In this document: piece by piece, positions 34,665 to 43,875 of the stretch | Numbering within the stretch: position 1 is the first letter of the stretch | Layout of the letters: every line of letters begins with the position of its first letter | NCBI GenBank assembly: GCA_027490145.1 | Contig: JAIXYQ010000006.1 | Span: 248,001-312,000 of the forward strand | Origin: Planctomycetaceae bacterium | GTDB taxonomy: Bacteria; Planctomycetota; Phycisphaerae; Phycisphaerales; SM1A02 | Reading direction: 5' to 3' | Length of the DNA stretch: 64,000 nt | The notes under the pieces: model-generated | Told to the model about the DNA's origin: nothing | Database searches by the model: none | Seen by the model: only the letters and a program-made list of their open reading frames with translations | Position numbers and translations under genes: made by a program

Positions 34665-36100
34665 TGGTTCAACCGGTGCTGCGGTTGGGCTGCTGCATCC
34701 TGGTGGCTGTGGCCCTGCTGCCCCAGCACGCGGCGCGTGCACAGGCTGCGCCTCTCCCCGGCACGGATCGATCCAACGCGCTCGTGATCGTGCTTGATCG
34801 CGTGGGGACCGGCGATGTCGGGTTCCTGGGTTCGACGCTCGGGGCGACGCCCAACCTCGATGCACTCGCGGCGCGCGGCGTGGTGATGCAGCGCGCCTAT
34901 GCAGCGTCGCCGCAGTCCTCGCCGGCGCGAGCGGCGATCCTGACCGGGCGATGGCCCAATGCGATGGGCTTCGAGTTCGCCATGCCCATGGCCGTCGAAG
35001 CCTCCTCGCCCGATGCGGCCGTACGCGGCCTTGCACCGGGCACCCCGACCATCGGATCGCAGCTCGCCGCAGGCGGCTGGTCCACCGGATTCGTGGGCTC
35101 GTGGCAGATGGGCGTGACGGCAGAGCAGGCCCCCATGTCGATGGGCTTCGGGTTCGACTGCTTCGTCGCGCACGCCACCCGCACGCGCAAGCCTCGCCCC
35201 GGGAAGGATGACGGCTTCTCGCTGCGCAGCCTCGGTGCCGTGAACGAGGGCTTCGAACGGCTCGAGGATGCGATGACCACCTGCGCGGTCGGCTTCATCG
35301 AGCGCGAGCGGGCCAAGCCGTGGATGCTCGTCGTCGCCCTGCCGGCGCTGTCCCCACCGCTGGCACCGTCAGCCGAGGACCTCGCTGCATTCCCCACGCT
35401 CGACGGACGTCGCCGCGAGATGGCGGCGTCGCTTCGTTCGCTCGATCGTTCGATCGGCTCGATGCTGGCGACCATCGACGCCACCGGGCAAGCCGCGCGA
35501 ACGATGATCGTGGTGATCGGTGACACCGGCGGTTCCATGGCGTGGGGATCCTCGAACGGTCCCCTGAAGGGCGACTTCGGCACCTGCTTCGAGGGTGGCC
35601 TGCGCGTGCCCATGATCATCGCACTGCCCGGCCGCCTTGCGCCTGGAACGACCTATTCCAACCCGGTCGCGGGAACCGATGTGCTGCCCACCGTGGTCGC
35701 CGCGCTCGGCCAGCCGGCCCCCGCATCCATCGATGGCGTCGACCTGATGCCGTTCCTCACGGGCGCCGCCACCGGCCTGCCGCACGGCGAATTCCATTGG
35801 CAATCCGGCCAGAGCGCGGCCACGATGTTCTCCGGGCTCAAGTACGTCATCCCGCTCGACGGCGCGCCTTCGATCTACCGCATCGACCAGGATCCCACCG
35901 AATCGATCAACGGTGCCGAGGACTCGGTGGACGCCTACACGATGCTCCGCGAGCGTCATGAGCGATGGAGCCAATCGCTCCCACCGGCGCGCTGGCTCCA
36001 GGATGGCTCGATCCCCGATGCGCAGCGGGCACCGCCGCCGCCGCCAACCCTGCCGGATCCGGGCAAGCGACGCGCCCCGAAGGCCGAACCGGCGGATTGA
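34664..36100 (+). CDS. Degenerate sulfatase-family protein (probable pseudoenzyme)
   Basis: 478 residues with a signal peptide and the alkaline-phosphatase/sulfatase fold: TPNLDALAARGVVMQRAYAA, a maturation-motif region ending AAILTGRWP, GGWSTGFVGSWQMG and FEGGLRVPMIIALPGRL. Several active-site residues are changed. The metal pair DD reads Asp45-Arg46. The formylglycine motif CxPSR reads SSPAR (Ser85). The catalytic Lys and His of GKWHLG read GSWQMG. The SDNG metal ligand Asn reads GDTG, and the Lys of the LRGGKGT region is replaced by Phe in LKGDFGT. It is probably catalytically dead or has a new role. The C-terminus is a Pro-rich basic tail. Co-transcribed with the coiled-coil lipoprotein. 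Confidence 0.8.
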   Translation: MVQPVLRLGCCILVAVALLPQHAARAQAAPLPGTDRSNALVIVLDRVGTGDVGFLGSTLGATPNLDALAARGVVMQRAYAASPQSSPARAAILTGRWPNAMGFEFAMPMAVEASSPDAAVRGLAPGTPTIGSQLAAGGWSTGFVGSWQMGVTAEQAPMSMGFGFDCFVAHATRTRKPRPGKDDGFSLRSLGAVNEGFERLEDAMTTCAVGFIERERAKPWMLVVALPALSPPLAPSAEDLAAFPTLDGRRREMAASLRSLDRSIGSMLATIDATGQAARTMIVVIGDTGGSMAWGSSNGPLKGDFGTCFEGGLRVPMIIALPGRLAPGTTYSNPVAGTDVLPTVVAALGQPAPASIDGVDLMPFLTGAATGLPHGEFHWQSGQSAATMFSGLKYVIPLDGAPSIYRIDQDPTESINGAEDSVDAYTMLRERHERWSQSLPPARWLQDGSIPDAQRAPPPPPTLPDPGKRRAPKAEPAD

Positions 36101-36127
36101 CGCGATCGGACGGTGCGGCCGTTCGGC

Positions 36128-37093
36128 TCACCGGAGCATCGACCAGGCATCCACGATCTCGAAGGCGAGCGCCGCGGCCAGGCGCGCCGTCCGTCCATCG
36201 GCATCGAGCGCCGGAGCGAGTTCCGCCAGATCGGCGCCGCGGACACGGCACGACGCGATGCATCGGCGAATGCTCTCGGCGGCCTCGGGCCCGACACCAA
36301 GCGGCGTGGGCGCGCTGACACCCGGCGCGTACGCCGCAGCGAAGCAATCCAGGTCGACCGTCAGGTGAACCCGCTCATGACGCATGATGGCGGCGAGCGA
36401 GGCATCGATCCGATCGGGTGCGAGCGATGCCGGCCCCTGCCAGGCATATCCGTGCTCCTGCGCCCGAGCAAAGAGCGCCGCCGTGTTGCTCGCGCGCTGG
36501 ATGCCGAGGGCCAGCGCGGCGAAGGTTCGACCGTTGGCCGAGCACCAGGCCTGCATCTGCGAGTAGCTGGTTCCGCTGTTGGGGCCCTCCGGCGGCACCG
36601 GGCGATTGTCCATGTGCGCATCCAGGTTCAGGCTGGCCGTCACGCCGTCGCGGACCGTCGTGCCATCGCTCGTGGCCAAGCCGAGCCAGTGCCCGAAGGC
36701 GACATCGTGACCGCCGCCGAACACGAGCGTTCGCGCGCCGCGTGCCTGGGCCAGCGCGACCCGCCGCGCGAGTTCATGCTGCGCACCGAGCACATCGTCG
36801 CCGACCGCCACCACGTCACCACCATCGGCCAGGAGGATCGGCTGCGCGGGACACGGAAGGTTCGAGCACGCGCGCCGCAGCGCGGTGGGACCTTCCGATG
36901 CGCCGGTGCGGCCCTTGTTGCGACGCACGCCGGCATCGACCGCATATCCGACGATGACCACGGTCCCGGTGGCATCGGACCGGCTCGACCAGTCCCACGG
37001 CTGGATCGCCTGGTGCCAACGCCGCGCGCGAGGATCGTCGCCGTCATCGCGACCAGTCCATGCGTCCGCGGCCGCGGGCCGCCAGCCGCTCAC
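36128..37093 (-). CDS. Ureohydrolase-family protein, formimidoylglutamase-like
   Basis: Arginase/agmatinase superfamily, 321 residues. The dinuclear manganese ligands are visible in GGGHDVAF, NLDAHMDNRP and VDLDCFAAAYAPGVSAP. The overall pattern, with SEGPTALRRACSNLP and LDCFAAAYAPG, fits HutG (formimino-glutamate to glutamate plus formamide) better than arginase. No other histidine-utilisation gene is in the window. It starts with GTG at 37093, overlapping the stop of the AsmA-like gene as GTGA, and so is the second gene of a two-gene operon. A second ureohydrolase at 41383-42357 is only distantly similar. Confidence 0.72.
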   Translation of the reverse strand: MSGWRPAAADAWTGRDDGDDPRARRWHQAIQPWDWSSRSDATGTVVIVGYAVDAGVRRNKGRTGASEGPTALRRACSNLPCPAQPILLADGGDVVAVGDDVLGAQHELARRVALAQARGARTLVFGGGHDVAFGHWLGLATSDGTTVRDGVTASLNLDAHMDNRPVPPEGPNSGTSYSQMQAWCSANGRTFAALALGIQRASNTAALFARAQEHGYAWQGPASLAPDRIDASLAAIMRHERVHLTVDLDCFAAAYAPGVSAPTPLGVGPEAAESIRRCIASCRVRGADLAELAPALDADGRTARLAAALAFEIVDAWSMLR

Positions 37094-37959
37094 TTCTTCT
37101 CCTTGGAGCCGCCCAGCAGCCCATCGAGCGCCTTGCCGGCGCCGTCGATCACGGACTTGCCCGCGCCTTCCAGCGCCTTGCCGCCGTGCTCGCCGAGCTT
37201 GCCCATCAGGTCCTTCGCCAGGCCGGCACCGTCGCCCAATCCGGACAGCGCGCCATCAAGCGCCTTGAGCGCACCATCGGCCAGCTGCGATGCGCCCTTC
37301 TCGAGGACCGAAGCCACGACGTCATCCAGGATGATCGTCATGAGCTGGTCACCGAGATTGCCGGTCGGGTTGTCCGAGGTCACATCGCGAAGCACGAGCT
37401 CACCCAAGGTCACGTCGAGACCCGTCGGCACCTTGGCGACGTCGCCGCTGGCGACGAGCCGCACGTTGCGCAGCGTGAGCCGGCGGATCGTGACCTTGGT
37501 GCCACCCTTGGCCGGCGGGGTGGGCTCCTTGGTCGCGTCAGCCCCGCCGCCCATCGCCTTCGAGGCATGGTCCACGACCTGCTGCACGTTGATGATGCCG
37601 TCCTTCTTCTCGAGCCTGAGGACGAGGCCGTCGATGAGCATCGTCGGGATCACGATGTCCGAGGAGAGTGCAGCGGTCGCACGGACCTCGATCTCGAGCT
37701 TCGACAATGCCAGGCACGGTTCGGGCGAGAAGCCCTTGGGGTTGCCGATCTGGAGGCCCTCCAGGCTCGTGGTCGAACCCAGGATCCCGATCGACGCGGA
37801 TGACAGGGCCACGTCGACGCCCAGCAGCCGAGGCCCGATGGCGCGAACGGCCGTCACCACGATCGAATCGACCGCGAGTACGGCGGCCAACACCACCACG
37901 GCCAACACCACCACGGCCACGATGCCCAAGCGAAACGCCTTGCGAGCAATGGAAAGCAT
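37090..37959 (-). CDS. AsmA-like membrane-anchored protein
   Basis: 289 residues. The N-terminal hydrophobic segment ([20 protein letters not shown]) is preceded by basic residues. The periplasmic part has features of AsmA/DUF748-type lipid-transfer proteins: [28 protein letters not shown], and [37 protein letters not shown]. The C-terminal 90 residues are Gly/Ala/Lys/Leu-rich amphipathic repeats ([27 protein letters not shown]). Its role is probably in the envelope; coupling to a HutG-like gene is unexplained. A TAGCGT hexamer ends 6 nt before the ATG. Confidence 0.65.
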   Translation of the reverse strand: MLSIARKAFRLGIVAVVVLAVVVLAAVLAVDSIVVTAVRAIGPRLLGVDVALSSASIGILGSTTSLEGLQIGNPKGFSPEPCLALSKLEIEVRATAALSSDIVIPTMLIDGLVLRLEKKDGIINVQQVVDHASKAMGGGADATKEPTPPAKGGTKVTIRRLTLRNVRLVASGDVAKVPTGLDVTLGELVLRDVTSDNPTGNLGDQLMTIILDDVVASVLEKGASQLADGALKALDGALSGLGDGAGLAKDLMGKLGEHGGKALEGAGKSVIDGAGKALDGLLGGSKEKK

Positions 37960-37965
37960 GCGGGG

Positions 37966-37971
37966 ACGCTA
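37966..37971 (-). promoter_or_regulatory. Candidate -10 hexamer, leaderless, for the AsmA-like/HutG-like operon
   Basis: Minus-strand TAGCGT ends 6 nt before the ATG at 37959. The divergent folE hexamer is 26 bp away. Confidence 0.45.
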
Positions 37972-37997
37972 CCACGGCTCCAACGGGAGCGACCGCC

Positions 37998-38003
37998 TAT
38001 GAT
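37998..38003 (+). promoter_or_regulatory. Candidate -10 hexamer, leaderless, for folE
   Basis: TATGAT ends 9 nt before the folE ATG at 38013. No -35 match 17 bp upstream. Confidence 0.5.
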
Positions 38004-38012
38004 CGTCCTCCC

Positions 38013-38612
38013 ATGAAGGACCCCGACCTCAACGATCCCCGCGTCAAGGAAGCCATGGCGCACGTCAAGGCGCTGCTCGGCTTCATCGGCGACGACCCCG
38101 AGCGGGAGGGCCTCCTCGAGACTCCCAAGCGCGTGGTCAAGGCCATGCACGAGCACTTCCAGGGCTACTCCATGCGCCCCGAGGATGTGCTGTCCAAGAC
38201 CTTCACCGAGATCGAGGGGTACGACCAGATGGTGCTGCTCTCCGACATCGACGTCCACAGCCACTGCGAGCACCACATGGTTCCCTTCATCGGCAAGGCC
38301 CACGTCGCCTACATCCCCGACGGCAAGGTCGTCGGCCTCTCGAAGCTGGCCAAGCTCGTCGAGATCTTCTCCAAGCGGCTGCAGGTCCAGGAGAAGCTCA
38401 CGGCCCAGATCGCCAATGCGCTCGAGGAGCACCTGAAGCCCCGTGGCGTCGCGGTCGTGGTGCAGGCCCGCCACTTCTGCATGTGCTACCGCGGCGTGCA
38501 CCAGCCCAGCGCCTGGACGACCACGAGCAAGCTGTTCGGCGAGTTCCTCGAGAGCTCCGCCACGCGGGCAGAGTTCCTCAAGCTGATCGAATTGCCGCGC
38601 CCTGATCGCTGA
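38013..38612 (+). CDS. folE: GTP cyclohydrolase I (type IA)
   Basis: Converts GTP to 7,8-dihydroneopterin triphosphate, the first step to tetrahydrofolate and queuosine-type pterins. The 199-residue protein has the full core. Zinc and catalytic residues are visible in [23 protein letters not shown] (Cys, His) and the second zinc Cys is in [38 protein letters not shown] is the family signature. It is a stand-alone gene, followed 71 bp later by glyQS. Confidence 0.97.
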   Translation: MKDPDLNDPRVKEAMAHVKALLGFIGDDPEREGLLETPKRVVKAMHEHFQGYSMRPEDVLSKTFTEIEGYDQMVLLSDIDVHSHCEHHMVPFIGKAHVAYIPDGKVVGLSKLAKLVEIFSKRLQVQEKLTAQIANALEEHLKPRGVAVVVQARHFCMCYRGVHQPSAWTTTSKLFGEFLESSATRAEFLKLIELPRPDR

Positions 38613-38667
38613 ACGCGACGGCGCCCGCGCATGCACGGTGGACCGTCCCCGGGCGGTGGCCTGCCGT

Positions 38668-38673
38668 TAGCAT
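38668..38673 (+). promoter_or_regulatory. Candidate -10 hexamer, near-leaderless, for glyQS
   Basis: TAGCAT ends 10 nt before the glyQS ATG at 38684, leaving a predicted leader of only a few bases. Confidence 0.45.
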
Positions 38674-38683
38674 CCCGCGTTCC

Positions 38684-40213
38684 ATGAGCGACAGCCCCAA
38701 GACAATGGACGACATCGTGGCCCTCTGCCGGCGCCGCGGCTTCATCTTCCAGTCCAGCGAGATCTACGGCGGGATCAACGGATTCTGGGATTACGGTCCC
38801 CTCGGGACGGCGCTCAAGCGCAACCTCAAGAACGCCTGGTGGAGCGACGTCGTCGAGCGCGAACTGCTCGGGCCCGATGGCGAGCCCATCGACATCGTCG
38901 GCGTGGACTGCACGATCATCATGAACCCGAAGACCTGGGTCGCCTCAGGCCATGCAGGCGGCTTCAACGACCCCATGGTCGACTGCCGCGAGTCCAAGCA
39001 GCGCTACCGGGCCGACCATCTGGTGGTGCTCGGCCGCATGGCGGGTGATGCCCGGCTCTGGGCCTTCGTCGAGGGTGACGACGACGCACGCACGCGCGCG
39101 ACCAAGGCACTCTGCAAGTACGAGCGCATCGATGCCCCCGGTGCGGACCACGTGCTCCGTCCGTTCACCGCCATCTCGGCCGACGAGCGCGCACGCTGCC
39201 TGGGCCCGGCCGCGAGCGAACCCGGATCCCTCACCGAGCCGCGACAGTTCAACCTGATGTTCAAGACCCACTGCGGGGCGCTTCAGGATGACGACTCGAT
39301 GGCGTACCTGCGCCCCGAGACCGCGCAGGGCATCTTCGCCAACTTCTGGAACGTGGTCGACACGAGCCGCGTGAAGATCCCCTTCGGCATCGCGCAGGTC
39401 GGCAAGGCGTTCCGCAACGAGGTCACCCCGCGCAACTTCACCTTCCGCAGCCGCGAGTTCGAGCAGATGGAGATCGAGTTCTTCATCCACCCCTCGACCG
39501 CCGTCGAGTGGTACCGCTGGTGGCGGGATTGGCGCTTCGGCTGGTGGCAGTCGATCGGCCTCACGAGCGCCAACCTGCAGCTGCGGGAGCACGATCGCGA
39601 CGAACTCGCCCACTACGCCAAGAACGGCGCTGGAACGAGCGACATCGAGTATCGGTTCCCCTTCACTTCGCCCGGCTACGGCGAGCTCGAGGGCGTGGCG
39701 CACCGTGCCGACTTCGACCTCACGCAGCACGCCAACCACTGCGGCAAGGGCGAGAAGATGCGGTACTTCGACCAGGCCCGCAACGAGCGATACTTCCCGC
39801 ACGTCGTCGAGCCGAGTGCCGGAGCAGACCGTGGCGCACTCGCGCTGCTGTGCGAGGCGTACACGCCCGATCCCTCACGGCCCAGCGGCGTCGTCATGCG
39901 GTTCCACCCGCGCATGGCGCCGATCAAGGCGGCGGTCTATCCGCTCACTGCGAAGGATGGCCAGCCCGAGATCGCCGAGCGGCTCTACCGCGAGCTGCGC
40001 CGAAAGCACACGATCGAGTTCGACGAGAAGCAGTCGATCGGGAAGCGCTACGCGCGCATGGACGAGGCCGGCACCCCCTACTGCTTCACGATCGACGGCG
40101 AGACCGCCTCGACCGGTTCGGTCACGGTGCGCCACCGCGACACGCTGCAGCAGGAGCGCGTCGCCATCGACCAGGTCCCGACCTGGCTGGACGAGCGGCT
40201 CGGGACGGCGTGA
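38684..40213 (+). CDS. glyQS: Glycyl-tRNA synthetase (dimeric, eukaryote-like type)
   Basis: Charges tRNA-Gly. The 509-residue protein is the single-chain alpha2 class II enzyme, not the bacterial alpha2beta2 form. Motif 1 region is CRRRGFIFQSSEIYGGINGFWDYGPLG. Motif 2 is VGKAFRNEVTPRNFTFRSREFEQMEIEFFI, and motif 3 ends AVYPLTAKDG after VVEPSAGADRG. The C-terminal anticodon-binding domain closes with a Ser/Thr-rich SIGKRYARMDEAGTPYCFTI segment. Complete and of normal length. Confidence 0.96.
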   Translation: MSDSPKTMDDIVALCRRRGFIFQSSEIYGGINGFWDYGPLGTALKRNLKNAWWSDVVERELLGPDGEPIDIVGVDCTIIMNPKTWVASGHAGGFNDPMVDCRESKQRYRADHLVVLGRMAGDARLWAFVEGDDDARTRATKALCKYERIDAPGADHVLRPFTAISADERARCLGPAASEPGSLTEPRQFNLMFKTHCGALQDDDSMAYLRPETAQGIFANFWNVVDTSRVKIPFGIAQVGKAFRNEVTPRNFTFRSREFEQMEIEFFIHPSTAVEWYRWWRDWRFGWWQSIGLTSANLQLREHDRDELAHYAKNGAGTSDIEYRFPFTSPGYGELEGVAHRADFDLTQHANHCGKGEKMRYFDQARNERYFPHVVEPSAGADRGALALLCEAYTPDPSRPSGVVMRFHPRMAPIKAAVYPLTAKDGQPEIAERLYRELRRKHTIEFDEKQSIGKRYARMDEAGTPYCFTIDGETASTGSVTVRHRDTLQQERVAIDQVPTWLDERLGTA

Positions 40214-40251
40214 ACCGGGCGGAGGAGGCCGAATCTATCGGGAATCATGCC

Positions 40252-40280
40252 TTGCCTTGATCGCCCCCAAGCGCCATACT
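40252..40280 (+). promoter_or_regulatory. Predicted housekeeping promoter for the ClpP-fold gene
   Basis: TTGCCT at 40252-40257, a 17-bp spacer, and CATACT at 40275-40280, matching the arrangement before rplI. Transcription would start about 20 nt before the ATG, leaving the AAGGAGG ribosome site in the leader. Confidence 0.5.
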
Positions 40281-40305
40281 TCGGTTGGTCGCAAAGGAGG
40301 CAATC

Positions 40306-41334
40306 ATGTTCGGCATCCGGGTCCCTGTGCTGTCGGCGCTCCTGCTCATTCCATTCGCGTCAGCCATGGCTGATGCCCACGGTGGAAACGAGCCGCCTCC
40401 ACCGCCGGCGACCAAGGCTGCCTTGATTCCACTCGTCGGTCACGTCGGGCTGTCCCAGCATGATGAGTGCTTCTCGGCGAAGGACGTCCTGGCATGCCTG
40501 GATGAGGCCAAGGAACGGAAGGCCGACGCCGTGGTGTTCCACATCAACAGCGGCGGCGGACGGGTCGACAGCAAACAACGCATCCAGCAAGCCATCAGCA
40601 TGATCCGCCGCGAGAGGATCCGGACGATCGCGGTGATCGAGGATGCCGGCAGTGCCGCCGCCCTCATCGCCCTCGCGTGCGACGAGTGGTACGCACTTCC
40701 GGGCTGCAAGCTCGGCGCGGCAACGACCGTCCTTGCCTCGGACGACGGCTCCGTGATGTCCTTCAACAAGGCCATGGAACTCGATCCTGACCTCAAGGCG
40801 AAGTACAAGTCATGGCAGTGCGCGCAGGATCTGGAAGCGTGCCGCGACACAGGACGTCCAACGATCCTTGCGATGGCGATGAAGGACAAGGAGCACGAGG
40901 TCTGGTACTCGGCCGTGACGGGCTTTGCACCGAAATCCACGGATGCAGGCAGCGAGCTCATTGACTCCAAGGAGGACATCCTCACGCTGACGCGCACCCA
41001 ACTGGTGCAGTATGGACTGGCTCGCCCTGCCGACAGCCTGCAGCATGCCTTGGACCAGATCGGCGGCTACAACAAGGCGCTGCATGCCAAGATGAGGGAC
41101 TTGATGGACGATCACGCTGAGCGTCTCACCAAGGCGTTCAGGACCGCGGAACGAATCCGGCTTGACCTCGCCAAGGCCACGCCAAAGACATCATCCAAGC
41201 ACCCGGGAGCCGACCGACCGTCGCGTGATTCGAACGATGAAGTCGAGGGGATCCGCACGGCGGATCGCAACAACAAGTTGAAGCAGCTCAACACGGCCTA
41301 CGAGCAGATCGTCAAGCTTCTGAATCTTCCCTGA
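40306..41334 (+). CDS. Secreted ClpP/crotonase-fold protein (SppA/NfeD-like serine protease domain)
   Basis: 342 residues. A signal peptide (MFGIRVPVLSALLLIPFASAMA) precedes a ClpP-fold domain: VVFHINSGGGRVDSKQRI resembles the oxyanion-loop motif of SppA/NfeD proteins. EDAGSAAALIALACDEWYALPGCKLGAAT supplies a candidate catalytic Ser in the usual SAA position. The second half is helical and highly charged. Membrane anchors typical of NfeD are absent. AAGGAGG lies 6 nt before the ATG at 40306, the best ribosome site in the window, so I reject the earlier ATG at 40285. The gene is monocistronic and its sequence looks less GC-biased than its neighbours. Confidence 0.72.
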   Translation: MFGIRVPVLSALLLIPFASAMADAHGGNEPPPPPATKAALIPLVGHVGLSQHDECFSAKDVLACLDEAKERKADAVVFHINSGGGRVDSKQRIQQAISMIRRERIRTIAVIEDAGSAAALIALACDEWYALPGCKLGAATTVLASDDGSVMSFNKAMELDPDLKAKYKSWQCAQDLEACRDTGRPTILAMAMKDKEHEVWYSAVTGFAPKSTDAGSELIDSKEDILTLTRTQLVQYGLARPADSLQHALDQIGGYNKALHAKMRDLMDDHAERLTKAFRTAERIRLDLAKATPKTSSKHPGADRPSRDSNDEVEGIRTADRNNKLKQLNTAYEQIVKLLNLP

Positions 41335-41382
41335 ACCGGTCCGCAGGCATCGGGCCGGGTTCAAGACCTGCGCGCCAGCCCC

Positions 41383-42357
41383 TCACTCCGGGTGCGCCGC
41401 GGCGTCGATGCAGAGGATCTGGAACGCAGCCTGCGCCGCAAGCAGCGCGGTGATCCCCGCCACATCGCGTGATGGGCAGACCTCGACGACGTCGGCACCG
41501 GCCAGGCGGATCCCGGCCATGCGCCGCATCAGCATGAACAGTTCGGCGGCACTGAAGCCTCCGCAGACCGGCGTCCCGGTGCCGGGGGCGACCGACGGAT
41601 CGCATGCATCCACGTCGAGCGTGAGGTAGCACTCCTCCTCGCCCACGCGCTCCTTGAAGGCATCGAGCATCGCCAGCACGCCCGCCCGGTCCTCGACCCA
41701 CCGCGACATGCCCACGACGGTGATCCCCGAGTCGCGGCCGAAGTCGAGGTCCTTCAGCGTGTTCAGCGGACCGCGCACGCCGAGCGAGATCGTCCGGCGC
41801 GGGTCGACGACGCCTTCCTCGATCGCACGGATGAGGAAGCTGCCGTGACCAAGTCGCTCGCCCCAGACCACGTCGACCGTGTCGAGGTGCGCATCAATGT
41901 GGATGAGCGGAAGGCCACTCGCGGGACGACCTGCACGCTGCCAAGCGACGCGCAGGTTCGCCAGCGCGATCGAGTGATCGCCGCCGATGGCCAGAAGCCG
42001 CGTGAGGTCAGGATCACCGAGCCCCGTCGCGAAGTCCTGCACGAGCCCCACATTGTCCGCACACGAGTACGGCGCCACCGGGCTGTCGCCCGCATCGGCC
42101 ATGCTGAAGCGCTGCGCCAGGTCGATGCCCAGTTCAGGGCTGCACGGTTTCACGTACTGGCTCGCCTCGCGCACGGCGCGAGGGCCGAACCTCGCTCCCG
42201 GGTGGTACGTCGTGCCGCCGTCGAAGGGCACGCCGTAGACGCACCACTCCACCGGCTGGTGCTCGGCGCGCACACGGTCGAGCTCCGGCAACCGCATGAA
42301 CGTCGGCAGCCCACTGAACCTCGGTCGCTCGCGTCCACTGGGCAGGTCGGTCGGCAT
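41383..42357 (-). CDS. Arginase/agmatinase-family ureohydrolase
   Basis: Binuclear manganese hydrolase of 324 residues that removes urea from a guanidino compound. Ligand motifs are GGDHSIAL, HIDAHLDTVD and TLDVDACDPSVAPGTGTP. The sequence FDGGTTYHPGARFGPRAVREAS fits agmatinase/guanidinobutyrase-type members. It is the last gene of an operon with astA, an astC-like gene and astD, 28 bp after astD. No AstB homologue is present. I infer that its substrate may be N2-succinylarginine, giving succinylornithine and urea; agmatine or arginine remain possible. GAGGAG precedes the ATG at 42357. Confidence 0.82.
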   Translation of the reverse strand: MPTDLPSGRERPRFSGLPTFMRLPELDRVRAEHQPVEWCVYGVPFDGGTTYHPGARFGPRAVREASQYVKPCSPELGIDLAQRFSMADAGDSPVAPYSCADNVGLVQDFATGLGDPDLTRLLAIGGDHSIALANLRVAWQRAGRPASGLPLIHIDAHLDTVDVVWGERLGHGSFLIRAIEEGVVDPRRTISLGVRGPLNTLKDLDFGRDSGITVVGMSRWVEDRAGVLAMLDAFKERVGEEECYLTLDVDACDPSVAPGTGTPVCGGFSAAELFMLMRRMAGIRLAGADVVEVCPSRDVAGITALLAAQAAFQILCIDAAAHPE

Positions 42358-42385
42358 GTGGTGCTCCTCAGGCGGCGGCCGGGCA

Positions 42386-43873
42386 TCAACCCAGCCAGGT
42401 GTCGTCCCACAGGGCGCCATCGGGCACCGCAGCGGCATCGCTTGATTCTTCGAGGTGCGCAATCGGTGCGGCGCAGGAGTCGACGCTGAAGGCCGCCGCC
42501 GGGCGGTGATTGCCGCTCAGGCCCAGCCCACCGAAGGGCAGCGCGCTGCTTGCGCCGGCGGTACCCACGTTCCAGTTCACGCAGCCCGCGTTGATGCGCG
42601 GACAGAGCGCCTCCCATCGCGCGCGGCTCGAACTGAACACGCTGGCCGCCAGGCCGAAGCGCGAGGCGTTGGCCTGCTCGAGGGCGTCCTCGTCGCTCGT
42701 GGCGACGGCGAGCTGGACGATCGGCGCGAAGACCTCGCCATCCTGATCGAGGGTCAGGCGAGGCCACTGCAGCACGCCCGGCGTGATGAACCACCCCGGT
42801 CGGTCCAGGGCCGCGGCGCGCAGCAGCACCGTGGCGCCGCGCCGGACTGCATCGGCCTGGAATGCCAACGCCGCATCGCGTGCCCGCTCAGTCGCCAGCG
42901 GTCCCATGAAGGCCGGCGCACGGCCATCACCGTCACCCACGAGCAGCGTGCTGGCCATGCGACAGAAGGCCGGCACGAACCAGGGTGCGGCATCACGGTG
43001 CACGATGATCCGACGCGTGCAGGTGCAGCGCTGGCCCGTGGTCGCGAAGGACGCCCGCACGCACTCGAGCACCGCCTGGCGACGGTGCGCGTCGTCCAGC
43101 ACGATGGCGGCGTTGCTCCCACCCATCTCGAGCGCCAGCAGACGGCCGGGTCGATCCAGGTTCGCCTGCATGATGCTTCGACCCACCGGCCACGATCCCG
43201 TGAAGAGGATGCCGTCGAGCCCCTCATGCGCGACCAAGGCCTTGGCGACCTCAGGACCGCCCTGGACCAGGTTGAACACGCCCGGCGGCAGTTCAGCCGC
43301 CCGCATGCACTCGGCCATCAGTTGTCCGACCAGCGGCGTGCGCTCGCTCGGCTTGAACACGATCGTGTTGCCCAGGAGCAGCGCCGGGACCCAGTGTCCA
43401 TTGGGAAGATGCGCCGGGAAATTGAACGGACCGAGCACGGCCATCACGCCGTGCGAGCGGAAGCTGCAGCGCCCCGTGCGCGTGGGCGCGACCTGGACGT
43501 CCCACGGCCGTACGCGTGCCTGGCACGTCTCACCGAGGGTGATCGCCACCTTGTCCGCCAGGAGCTTCGCCTCAAGGCGCGATTCAGCGAGCGTCTTGCC
43601 CATCTCCGCCGTGATCGCCCGGGCGATGTCCTCGGCCCGAGCCGTGAAGACCGCAGCCAGCCGCTTCAGCGCCGAAGCGCGTGCCTCCTGGCCCGCCATG
43701 CGCCAGCCGTCCAACGCGGCGCGCGCCGACGCAACCGCGGCATCGACGGCCGTCGGGTCGGCCCGAGCCGTCCAGACGACCTCGTCGGGTCGCGCGGGAT
43801 TCACGCTGGTGATGTCGGCGTCGACGGTCTCGAGCGGCCGCTCGACGCCACCGATCAGGTTCCACGGCCTCAT
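42386..43873 (-). CDS. astD: N-succinylglutamate 5-semialdehyde dehydrogenase
   Basis: Oxidises succinylglutamate semialdehyde with NAD+ in the arginine succinyltransferase pathway. The 495-residue ALDH has GPFNFPAHLPNGHWVPALLLGNTIVFKPSE, a strong AstD signature, the base Glu in LALEMGGSNAA, and the nucleophile Cys in TTGQRCTCTRRI. C-terminal residues NWNVGTAGASSALPFGGLGLSGNHRPAA also match AstD. The start at 43873 follows the astA stop by 2 bp. The longer open frame upstream is the antisense-free overlap with astA and is not used. Confidence 0.9.
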   Translation of the reverse strand: MRPWNLIGGVERPLETVDADITSVNPARPDEVVWTARADPTAVDAAVASARAALDGWRMAGQEARASALKRLAAVFTARAEDIARAITAEMGKTLAESRLEAKLLADKVAITLGETCQARVRPWDVQVAPTRTGRCSFRSHGVMAVLGPFNFPAHLPNGHWVPALLLGNTIVFKPSERTPLVGQLMAECMRAAELPPGVFNLVQGGPEVAKALVAHEGLDGILFTGSWPVGRSIMQANLDRPGRLLALEMGGSNAAIVLDDAHRRQAVLECVRASFATTGQRCTCTRRIIVHRDAAPWFVPAFCRMASTLLVGDGDGRAPAFMGPLATERARDAALAFQADAVRRGATVLLRAAALDRPGWFITPGVLQWPRLTLDQDGEVFAPIVQLAVATSDEDALEQANASRFGLAASVFSSSRARWEALCPRINAGCVNWNVGTAGASSALPFGGLGLSGNHRPAAAFSVDSCAAPIAHLEESSDAAAVPDGALWDDTWLG

Positions 43874-43875
43874 GC

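Noticed and set aside
36128-37093. This gene as arginase for the ast-like operon
   Set aside because: It is in a different operon 4 kb away, and its motifs fit formimidoylglutamase better.
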